Positions 8,250 to 16,197 of a stretch of DNA of 19,147 nt are shown piece by piece. This DNA comes from Cladophialophora immunda (lineage: Eukaryota; Ascomycota; Eurotiomycetes; Chaetothyriales; Herpotrichiellaceae). The stretch's first letter is position 1. Each line of letters begins with the position of its first letter. The notes under the pieces were generated by a model, which worked only from the letters and a program-made list of their open reading frames with translations, made no database searches and was not told the origin of the DNA. The position numbers and the translations under genes are program-made. Where the stretch lies: assembly GCF_000835495.1 (NCBI RefSeq), contig NW_015622557.1, positions 1 through 19,147 on the forward strand, in the 5' to 3' direction.

Positions 8250-8369
8250 GGTCGAAGGGTGCGCCCCTTTAGCGTCTGTACTGTCGTATGATCAAACGGT
8301 GCGCCTCTTCAAAGTCTGTGCTTTTGTAGGGTCGAAATGTGCGCCCCATTAGTGTCTATATTGTTGGTA
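8250..8369 (+). repeat. Three tandem 40-bp units with a GTGCGCC core
   Basis: The core GTGCGCC starts at 8259, 8299 and 8339, exactly 40 bp apart. Each is preceded by GGTCGAA or a variant (GATCAAA) and followed by a diverged GTCTGTACTGT-like stretch. Units run 8250-8289, 8290-8329 and 8330-8369. The array ends 14 bp before the TATA box of the Elf1-like gene, so it may act as an upstream control element. Confidence 0.85.
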
Positions 8370-8382
8370 TGGATGAAAGAAG

Positions 8383-8388
8383 TATAAA
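8383..8388 (+). promoter_or_regulatory. TATA box for the Elf1-like gene
   Basis: TATAAA lies 116 bp upstream of the ATG at 8504. Transcription would start near 8415 and give a leader of roughly 90 nt with a CT-rich end just before the start codon. Confidence 0.6.
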
Positions 8389-8503
8389 GACTTAGAGAGG
8401 GGAGGAGGGGGACAACATACATCGCAGGCTCCACTGCCCATCCAGCCCGAACCCTCAGTTGTCTGATTCCTCTTCTATCTTTGTTGTCGATAAAATCTCA
8501 GCA

Positions 8504-9073
8504 ATGGCGCGTAAGTCCAAAAAGAGACTTCAAAATAAACGGAGGACACCGAAGCGCGCGGTACTGTCATCATCCCGCCCCAGGAGGTAGTAGCCAGTAG
8601 CTACGACGCATCATCAAGCTGACTGTCCCGACGCAGGCACTCCAGAGTGTCTTCGACTGCCTGAAGTGCGAACACCCGGAGGCTGTGTCGGTGTCGGTTC
8701 GTAAAAAAGAAGGCTTGGGCTCTCTCAGCTGCACGTACTGCAAGGCGCGGTATTCATGTCGAGTCTGCTATATCTCCAAACCCATAGACGTGTATTACGA
8801 GTGGATGGACAAACTTGGTACGTGCAGGCTTGGCCGCAGGGCTTGCGTGGCCGCAGCGTGCTAACAAATGCAGATGCTGACAAGACTTCGGGCTCGACGA
8901 GCACCACCACCGCCGCCACCACCACGGCGGCCACGACGCAGGTTATTCGAAGCACGAAGGCCAAGCAGAAGCCCCAGGGTCGCTCGTTGGCTTCTGGATC
9001 TTTGGATAGGAAAGAGGGGAAAGAGGACCTGTCGTCCAATGGAGATGGCGAGTCTTGTGTTGACACTATGTAG
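8504..9073 (+). CDS. Elf1-like transcription elongation factor (divergent)
   Basis: Three exons (8504-8560, 8637-8817, 8874-9073) encode 145 aa. Intron 1 (76 bp) has donor GTACTG, branch CTGAC and acceptor ACGCAG. Intron 2 (56 bp) has donor GTACGT, a perfect GCTAAC branch and acceptor TGCAG. Elf1/Elof1 is a small zinc-ribbon factor that travels with RNA polymerase II on chromatin. Here the basic N-terminus MARKSKKRLQNKRR is followed by the zinc ribbon FDCLKC (Cys27, Cys30) and LSCTYC (Cys51, Cys54), then the family hallmark IDVYYEWMDKLDA at 69-81. Two extra cysteines (60, 63) follow the ribbon. The Thr/Ala-rich low-complexity tail (about 80-145) is longer than in core Elf1. The usual N-terminus is MGKRK-like and the usual ribbon CLFCNHE, so this is diverged and probably a paralogue rather than the core copy. 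Confidence 0.8.
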
Positions 9074-9846
9074 CCTAACGTAACGCGAGAGAGGCGACAA
9101 TCGGCATTTTATTCCATTTCAGGGGCGCTGTTTGACGTGTGGCAAGGCAGAAGTCAGGTAGAGCTGAGAAGTGCAAGGCAGCTAGGCTGTGGAAGCAGGA
9201 AGTGCGAGAGGCAGGAGAGAAGGAAGGAGATGCTAGCAAGATGTCGATACGAATATAACTCAGCACATGGCGAAGTGACTACCCCTGGTGGTCGGCTGTA
9301 CCTATTATTCATGCGAAGTCCGAGACCGAACAAGAGGGATAAAAGCTGGCGCGCCGGCAGGAAATCCCCGACTAGACTTCGGAGCGAAACGACGAATTCT
9401 GGCGTTCAGGATTTCGCCAGACTATCTTCAAAGACATCGTCCACAAGTCCAGCATTTTTCGCTTCTTCATCTCTCTCGTGTTGGTTGTGCTAGACGTCGC
9501 TGAAGTTGGCCAACCTCTTCGTCGATTTTTGGGTTCGCCCGGCATACCTTATAGTGAATTTTTGAGTCAAATTTCTCCCTGATTTTCGGAAACCTGAGGC
9601 CCCCAACTAAACCTGATTGGAGGCCCTGCCTTTGTCTTCCACTTTTGGTCCTGGTTTTGCCAGCTGCAAGGGTTGGGCACAGCTGGCTATTCCGTACTCG
9701 GTACGTCTTGGGTATATGCGTGTAAAGGTTGAGGGCAGGAGCTATCCGGACGTGGCCGTCGGAACTACCCTTGCGCTTTCTTTGAATCGCGTGCAGCAAT
9801 GACTGGCAGCCTGAAATCTAGGAAAGGGGACGCAGCATGCGGTTGA
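9074..9846. other. 3' flank of the Elf1-like gene, no supported gene
   Basis: ORFs on both strands (9137-9493 plus, 9467-9799 minus) are Arg/Ser-rich, overlap each other and show no domain. The second copy of the dispersed repeat lies here. I see no RNA gene or mobile element. Confidence 0.45.
9367..9403 (+). repeat. Dispersed repeat, copy 2
   Basis: It matches 6561-6597 at 30 of 37 positions, sharing CCCGACTAGACTT, CGAAA and TCTGGC. Of the seven differences, two are C here and T in copy 1 and one is G here and A in copy 1; the rest are transversions. Confidence 0.5.
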
Positions 9847-10306
9847 TTACTCCTTTGTTCTCCATCTTCTCGTCATGCTGAGAACGACGTCGGTGTCATG
9901 GTCCCCATGAAAAACGCTCAGGACGCAAGTACCATACAAGTGACCATGACAGTAGCAAATGATGCCAGATTCTTTCGTCGCCCGGAAGTAAACTACTGCG
10001 TGCCCGGAGGAATAGCTGGTGTCACGGAAGAGGATGACCAACTCATCGCCCAAACACTCTTGGAGATAATTTACTGCCACCTGGTAGTGTTCAACAATCC
10101 GACGATCCCCGTGTTGAAAAGACTTTGTTTCTTACGTCGAACCCTTGCTTCACAAGGTCCGGAATCTTGGCAAAGGGAATATCGCACCCAAAATCGAGAA
10201 AACTAACGGTTCGCAATCGCTGAGCCCGATGCCCGACTTCGATGGCGGCTCGTTTGAGGCTACCAGGGGGGCGCTGACAGTGCCGATATAGGGGTTGTAG
10301 ATCCAA
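9847..10306 (-). other. Weak candidate two-exon ORF
   Basis: On the minus strand, the frame at 10136-10306 (ending FLDFGCDIPFAKIPDLVKQG and FD) can be joined to 9847-10080 (starting VAVNYLQECLGDELVILF) by removing 10081-10135. That 55-bp candidate intron has donor GTAAGA and acceptor CTACCAG, and the join keeps phase. The combined 134 residues show no family I know. No ATG opens the first exon: the frame starts after a stop with TTG. The antisense frame 9898-10206 is also open, with an ATG. Real coding is possible but unproven. Confidence 0.2.
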
Positions 10307-10812
10307 TAAGGCGAACGACTCGGTGGTAACTCAGTCGAGACTGGAATGTACCCGGCGTACACTCGAAGTGGTTAGATCCCATTGCAGCAGACATTGCTGC
10401 AACCTAATGCTCCGAGCTGAGAGCCGCGCCTGTTCGCATTAGCCAAGAAAAGAGCACGACCGTCGTCTGCAGCTCCAGGGACTCAGCCCGATAGTCCCGG
10501 TGAGAGGGTGAAGGGTAGCCACATCGATAAACGTAGCCACAGGATCATTCGGGAACACCTACCCGTCTTCCGTCTCTTCCTCTTGCATTGAAAGAATTTC
10601 CATTTCCGCGACTTGGCTTTGAGCTCCCCTTGCCTGGGACGAGATTGTTAGTAGGCAAGTGTGCAGCACCTCTACAAGCCGAGACTCAGCTTTTAGCAGC
10701 AGTTCCGGGTCGCGATGGCAGATAAATAAATTCCGTGTGTTGCAGCTTTGCCCACAACCTCCACAGACGCATTAAAAGCAAGCGGCCCTGGATAGAGTCA
10801 AATGAACCGCCA
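10307..10812. other. Intergenic stretch, 3' flank of the nuclease-like gene
   Basis: No frame of useful length, RNA gene or repeat array is seen. A minus-strand open frame at 10150-10362 without an ATG runs in from the left. Confidence 0.4.
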
Positions 10813-12510
10813 TCACGTCTTGGCGTTCCCCCTCCTTCGTTTCTTGCTTGGGGTGTTGTCGTCGTGCTCGGTGGCCATGGGACCTCGATCTTGATTCCGT
10901 GAGCTCGTTGACCGCTGCGAGTAGAAGCTGGTTGCTTGCAAGGCTTCCACGCCTTGGCTCAACGAGGTGCTTTCCGGGTCCTCTTGATACGCCCTCCGAG
11001 TCGCACTGAACGTGAAAGCGTCTCGCATGGACATGGAGGTGTCTTTGGCCGCCGGATCTGGTCGTGGTGTCGCCAGTCGGCTAACCCCCCTGCTCCCAGG
11101 TTTTCCGGACTGGCCGTAGCGGTAGTCGTTGAAGAAGCTTTCCCACGGTATCTGGCCCCTTTTCTCGTAGGCCTCGCTCGCCTTGACCCGCACGGATTCC
11201 GCCGCGGTCTTGAGAAGGGGCAGCAACTGTCCCTGTCCGTATCCCACCATGATCCTCTCAAATGCCTCCACGACCTTCAGGCGATCGAAGCCGTCGCCCA
11301 TGAAGCTTTGATAGATCTGATGTCGGAACTGGAGCGGATACTCGGGATCAATCCGCGCTTTCGACACGGTGGTGTTCTCGGGCAGCTCCCGTGCCCAGTG
11401 GGCGCGTATTATGACGCCCTTTTCCGAGGCAGTGGCGGAGAAGACTCGGACGCGCGCAAAGAACTCTGTAGTTTGCCCGGCTTCTCTGAAAAATTCATAA
11501 ATGTTATGGAGTGCCTGACTGGCATCGTTGAGAGCCTGGTGGAGAGCCGTCTCGTCGTCCGGCCAAAGCCGGGATCTTTTAGCCTCAACGAAGAAGAACC
11601 CAAAGGCGCGGGCGGCCTCATTATCGAGGTCTCGTATACCCTCGTAGCAAATGAGCCCTTGCGTGGTCGGAAGGAGGGTAGTCCAAAAGTCGGGGTCCAG
11701 AATCTCGGTCCTCCGAAACGAGACGCACAGGTCTGGCCTCGGCACCTTGGCAAAAGGGTTGCCCTCATTTTGTCGGTAGTACTTTCGTGTGGGCATCGGA
11801 GGACAACTCCACGCGGCTCCGACACTAAACATCAAAGGGGATGTTGTGGCTATTTTGTTTTTACCGGCAAAGAGAAGCCGGTGTCGGTTGATCATGGCCA
11901 TCATGACCGTCCGCTGGAATATGGCTTCCTGCTGATTTTTGCAAAACCCAAGGTCTGCCAACCAGAGCCTGTCCAAGAAATCGGTAATGGGGTCTCCTTC
12001 CGAGTCTAACGTGGGCTGATATGAATTTAGATGTGCCCATTCGGGATCGTCCCATTTTGTCTCAGTGGAGAGAACATTGCGGTCGACTTCCAAGGTTTTC
12101 CTGAAATCTGGACTGTCAGATCTGATGCCTGCCATTTTTATTGCGGCTTCTGGGCCGAGGGTTGCTTGGATAGCTGTCAATGCGTCGTCACTCAACTCAG
12201 TTGTGTACCCGTTGCGCTGCAAGAAAGCTGTCTCGGCATCGGGTGGATCTCTGAGCCAAGTGGTGATTTCAGTCTCGGTGGAGCTCGGGAGGCTGAGAGT
12301 CTCTTCAGTTTCAAGATCGGCTAAAAGCAAGTCGAAATCCAATTGTTCTTGTTGTCCTGCAGAAGCTGATTCTATAGGAGAGTTCCGCTGGTCGATAGAA
12401 GGTAACGCGTTCGTGATTTGGTGAGATACTTCCGCTGCATGTCCTTCGTGTTTCCGTGTAGGTGTGTCCATCTCGTCTCCTTTTCCAAAAGCGGCAGAAC
12501 GTGAAATCAT
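10813..12510 (-). CDS. PD-(D/E)XK nuclease-like fungal protein with NLS
   Basis: An intronless 565-aa frame. Residues about 20-95 are acidic and probably disordered. The core at about 170-425 contains KVPRPDLCVSF (Asp260) and, about 50 residues later, FGFFFVEAKRS (Glu309-Ala-Lys311), followed by a Gln-containing helix LHQALNDASQALHNIYEF (323-340). That D...ExK-helix order is the signature of the PD-(D/E)XK nuclease fold, and it resembles fungal orphan proteins grouped as DUF7924-like. The family name is from memory. The tail is Ser/Arg-rich and ends in SKKRRRGNAK, a basic nuclear localisation signal. Met14 (ATG at 12469-12471) has a better start context than Met1 and may be the true start. 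Substrate and role are unknown; nuclear action is inferred from the NLS. The antisense strand carries a long open frame that is a shadow. Confidence 0.75.
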   Translation of the reverse strand: MISRSAAFGKGDEMDTPTRKHEGHAAEVSHQITNALPSIDQRNSPIESASAGQQEQLDFDLLLADLETEETLSLPSSTETEITTWLRDPPDAETAFLQRNGYTTELSDDALTAIQATLGPEAAIKMAGIRSDSPDFRKTLEVDRNVLSTETKWDDPEWAHLNSYQPTLDSEGDPITDFLDRLWLADLGFCKNQQEAIFQRTVMMAMINRHRLLFAGKNKIATTSPLMFSVGAAWSCPPMPTRKYYRQNEGNPFAKVPRPDLCVSFRRTEILDPDFWTTLLPTTQGLICYEGIRDLDNEAARAFGFFFVEAKRSRLWPDDETALHQALNDASQALHNIYEFFREAGQTTEFFARVRVFSATASEKGVIIRAHWARELPENTTVSKARIDPEYPLQFRHQIYQSFMGDGFDRLKVVEAFERIMVGYGQGQLLPLLKTAAESVRVKASEAYEKRGQIPWESFFNDYRYGQSGKPGSRGVSRLATPRPDPAAKDTSMSMRDAFTFSATRRAYQEDPESTSLSQGVEALQATSFYSQRSTSSRNQDRGPMATEHDDNTPSKKRRRGNAKT

Positions 12511-13140
12511 CGGGTATGTCTCTGTGTTCTTTGAGTCTCCGGTCCTTGAGCCCTAGGCTTTTGGATATCCTGAATCGGTAGCCGCGGGGATCAGACGTCG
12601 CGATGGCATGTGAATCTCGCGCTATCAAATCGAAGTTGTGAGGCCTGCTGGTTCATAGCGATCTCAGACGTACATCGGCTTTTCTCTGTTTCCTAGCAGG
12701 TCTCCAGCGCTACCGGACTGCCGCAGGTGCGCTTTCCGAAGCCTATAGCGCTATTGTAGGCTCACTTGCAAGCTATCTTGCTCTGTGGGAAGTAGATTGA
12801 GGCTTTGAAGATCGATTAGGAGGTATAGAAAATATTTTCAGATGTAGGGAAGTCCAACCTCATTCTGTCACGAGAAGACATCCCCATTGTCCATTGTGTA
12901 ACGGGCATGGCATCAAAAGCAGAATTTCACAAAAGTTGCTTAAAACCCAATGGATTTATTCTAGTGGCAGAGAAGTGAAACCACGCTAGTGGGGTCATGT
13001 TGACTTGGCAGGATCTGAGCAAGGTCATTGCATTGGTCTGTGTGCCCGGGTCTCTTCTCAGGCCAGGTCTGATCGTCTATATACAAAATGCTAGGGGCCA
13101 GGAACACTGAGTCCTGCCTTGCCGCAAAGGTCTTCTGGCA

Positions 13141-13410
13141 CTAGGCACAATCAGGTAACGCCTGAAGCGCTGGTGGAACGAGATCTGTCTCAAGCGCAAC
13201 AGAGGTCATTTTGTTGTCTTGGAGAATGGAGATCCCAGACAATGACAAACCGATCAAACTGGATCGGCGGCCGGCGTCTGTATTGGCCGTCCTTTTGGAC
13301 CGTTTGGCATCCTGCGTGTCGTTGGTGATTACGGGCTTGCTTTTACGCGTCGGTTCATCACGCGCTCTGCCGGCGCAGACCCTTCCATGACCAGTGTTGG
13401 TAAACTCCAT
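13141..13410 (-). CDS. Doubtful small ORF, 89 aa
   Basis: The frame opens with ATGGAG in an acceptable context (GCCATGG) and encodes a basic, Ser/Thr-rich peptide with KSKPVITNDTQDAKRSKRTA near the N-terminal third and a more hydrophobic SLIGLSLSGISIL stretch. It has no recognised domain, and the plus-strand frame 13119-13328 overlaps it. It could be an exon or chance. Confidence 0.2.
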   Translation of the reverse strand: MEFTNTGHGRVCAGRARDEPTRKSKPVITNDTQDAKRSKRTANTDAGRRSSLIGLSLSGISILQDNKMTSVALETDLVPPALQALPDCA

Positions 13411-14423
13411 GGCTGTTTATTCCCGCATTTTTCATGCAATTTTTCCAAAATTACAGGAAGCCAAAGAGCTAGTTTATTCGCGTTTTCCTAGTAAACTAGT
13501 TCGTTGTTGGACCCTTCATGAGGTGGGAAAACTTGCTTGATTTCATCGCCAATAGTCCTGAGGACCTAGATATTCACCTGAGGGACGACTGCGTGGCGCC
13601 TTGTCATTGCCTGGTAGTAACGCAATCGCCAACGACTAGTGACGAACTGAGCACTCGATCAAGCCAACGGGGCATCTGAAAACATGGTCTCCATTTTAGC
13701 TGTTCAGGACCGTCATTGAGCGGACCCTGTGATCAAGGTTTACAAAATCATCCAGCAATCCCCTTTCTTGAGGGTGCTGCAGCTATACTGTAATGGGCTG
13801 GAGAGGTGACTGGGCGAGGCACTTAGAAGTGGCAGAGCTGGCCGTGGGCTTTACATTCCTTGAGCAATTGACATGCAAATAGTCGAGCACTGCTTCAGAC
13901 AGAGAATAGAGTGCTAGTTGGGTCTCAAACCATCTATTCCGCCTCGTTTACCTATTCCTGCAAGCCTGCAGGGCCGTCTACCTTCTACGCAAGACCACTG
14001 GTCCATCGCTGGTGTGGTTGTTGTGTGTAGAAGGACGAGTTGCGACCAGAAAAGCGTTCTCAGTTACCGACCTGCCAGACAGGCCCCTGTGCGTTCTTGC
14101 ACGTGCACGCCGAGTCCTATTCTTTCCTCGTACAATATATATATACTCGATAGGTTCCAGCATAACTAGACGACAAGACCATTGTATCGGGGATACTTCT
14201 GTGGCCAGCCCTTCGCATCGAGGGAGCGGCCACGCCCGTGGAAAATTGCATCTACACCACCGTCGATGACGAGGCTCAGGCAACGGCAGCAGGCTTAATA
14301 CGACAGAGCGCAATCGTGTTACTGTGCAAATGCTTCTGTTTGCAAAGTCCCACGCGTAGGTGGGACACCCCAACAACGGCGCCCGGTCGTCATTGGCCGA
14401 GACTCAAGAAGTCTATCTTGGAG

Positions 14424-14454
14424 GCTCGAGGGATAGGTCGCGAGGCCCTCGAGC
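14424..14454. repeat. Inverted repeat GCTCGAGGG / CCCTCGAGC
   Basis: A 9-bp arm at 14424-14432 is matched exactly in reverse complement at 14446-14454 with a 13-bp spacer. Each arm also contains the palindrome CTCGAG. Confidence 0.6.
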
Positions 14455-14525
14455 GACATGCATCCGGTTCTTGCTTTCGAAATCCGCGCTTAAGGGCACC
14501 CACGGACTACGCTTGAGGGACACCG

Positions 14526-14903
14526 TCAAGGCACATCTATGAGCCAACAGAGGACATCGGGGAGTTTGTCGATGGTGCGAGTCTCGATGACATTCCGTAG
14601 GGTCAAGAACGGCGACATCTCGCGGATTTTGGACGCTGTCAGGTGCGGCGATAAGATCTTTTCGACCTCCCGTTGATAATCAAAGGTGCCGTGTTGGGAC
14701 ACCCGAATTAATAGACCGTCAGGACATTCGTGATCGCTCTGACTGGCGAGTCTCCCTTGGGGGTCCAATTTAACGAGGGCGACTCTTTGCCCGGGCCTCG
14801 CATCCAGACAGCTACCCAGTCGTGGGCCAGACTCCTCCCGCCGTGTCGCCCCAGAAACAAAAACCTCAATCCGGCGGACCTCGTGTGCCAGAAAGGCCCA
14901 ACA
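14526..14903 (-). other. Open frame of 125 codons without ATG
   Basis: The minus-strand frame runs from just after a TGA at 14904-14906 to a stop at 14526. It includes HEVRRIEVFVSGATRREESG, QRVALVKLDPQGRL and FDYQREVEKILSPHLTASKI, which look like ordinary globular protein. Without an ATG it can only be an exon or a relic. The family is not recognised. Confidence 0.25.
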
Positions 14904-15894
14904 TCAGTTCGCTGTCGCATTCACGCTCTCCAGTAATCCGAAGCTGACTCACTCGGGGTCACGGATCACGGCAGGCAACTTTCGTCGTCATCGGCGGTCA
15001 GAGGCTCACGGGACCTCCTCGACACGGCGACAACGGACGAGGCCCAGACCGAGGCAGGGGTAACCTCCTCCGCCAGATGCGGCCCGGGATGGGACGGCCT
15101 CTGAAGCGAACGTCCTCGCCAGCGTCATGTTCTTTCACGGGGCAGGGAGCGGCGGTCCCAGCCCGGTCGTGTGATCAAGCGATTATCCTCAAAGTCGCCT
15201 TGCACTTTGTGCCTCGATTCCCGCCAGCAAGGCGTGTTTGCCGATCTCTTTTACGTCGATATCATCATCCCGGTCGTCGACGCTTTACCGCTCCACATCC
15301 ATCCTCTTCATCGTCTGCTTCATGCTCGGGATCGTCAACTGCGAAGATCTCGTGTTCACCGCCTCTATAGCCACTAATGCCCTTGGCGAGGGAATCGGAG
15401 AGCAGGAGAGGTAGGAACTGCGCGCGTCGAGAAAGGAGGATCTGGAGGTGTCAGAGGAACGGAGGAAGCTGTGATTGTCCTGAAAGATTATGCACCAAGT
15501 CGGGAGACATAGCATTGTCAATGATGGGATTCGGACGGAGCGAATCATTCCTGGATGCGGTCAATCCATCATCGCAATACTTCGTGTCTGTCGACCGGGT
15601 CAGCTCCTTGTTGAACCCTGCACTCTCAAGCCCCTCAACATTTCGGAGGCATCTTCTTCGGAAAAGCCTCGCTCGGCAATACTTTTGCTCGGGTGGAGCT
15701 GCACGATCGTCGACGCGTTCTGCTTATGACGGATCCGTGAGGAATCAATATAACGAGAGCACGAGAGCAAGAGGGCAACAGAGCCCGAGTGCATGAGAGG
15801 CCGCGGGAAAAACACGCGCCCGCTCTCGATAATGGTGGCACCGCTAGACCTAATCTGTGACTGGCAGGGATGCCAAGGACGTGTAATGACCGTC

Positions 15895-15930
15895 ACGCTA
15901 GTCTTCGGCCGAAGGCCTTCGAACTAGCGT
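15895..15930. promoter_or_regulatory. Compound palindrome upstream of the F-box gene
   Basis: The 36-bp segment has 8-bp outer arms, ACGCTAGT (15895-15902) and ACTAGCGT (15923-15930). Between them are two overlapping perfect 12-bp palindromes, CTTCGGCCGAAG and CGAAGGCCTTCG. It ends 28 bp before a TATA-like sequence. It could be an operator for a dimeric factor, or a hairpin. Confidence 0.4.
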
Positions 15931-15958
15931 CGGTAGGACCCTGTAAATCACTCGAAGG

Positions 15959-15964
15959 TATATA
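15959..15964 (+). promoter_or_regulatory. TATA-like element for the F-box family gene
   Basis: TATATA lies 234 bp upstream of the ATG at 16198, implying a 5' leader of about 200 nt. The open frame from 16081 that precedes the ATG is probably leader sequence. Confidence 0.35.
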
Positions 15965-16197
15965 GTCAGACGGTCCCCAGGACCTAGCAGAATTCACCAT
16001 GTTCCTCCATTGAGTCACATTGCTGCCCGCCCGGAGTCACGTGCCACGCGCCAAATTGGGGAACCACCCGAACTGGGAAGGTGAAGCGGGATTCTCTTTT
16101 GCCATTTTTCATCGTTTTGGTCCGAGTCTATCGTCTCAGCCAAACCTATCAAGCCATACGGGAAAGCGTTGTATCAAAGAACAAAGAACGCGTTGCG

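Larger units (their letters stand above)
12511..15894. other. Long gene-poor stretch with only doubtful ORFs
   Basis: About 3.4 kb show no domain-bearing frame. Short candidates are 13141-13410 (minus, ATG), 14526-14903 (minus, no ATG) and 15600-15896 (minus; ends with a helical SIAERGFSEEDASEMLRGL stretch). A (TA)n tract lies near 14134-14145 and an 8-bp inverted repeat CTAGTTTA/TAAACTAG near 13469-13499. I see no tRNA, rRNA, transposase or CRISPR array. Confidence 0.45.

Noticed and set aside
8861..9100. Minus-strand and alternate-frame ORFs over the Elf1-like last exon
   Set aside because: They are antisense or frame-shifted readings of the (ACC/GCC)-rich tail and show Gly or Arg/Pro runs.
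10936..12009. Plus-strand open frame of 357 codons
   Set aside because: It is antisense to the nuclease-like gene, lacks any domain and is Arg/Pro/Gly-rich. The minus frame carries the PD-(D/E)XK motifs and the NLS, so this is a shadow.
16081..16197. Upstream extension of the F-box family frame starting MKRDSLLPFF
   Set aside because: The family pattern starts at MVTRGFHI (16198). The extension lacks similarity to it and probably lies in the 5' leader.
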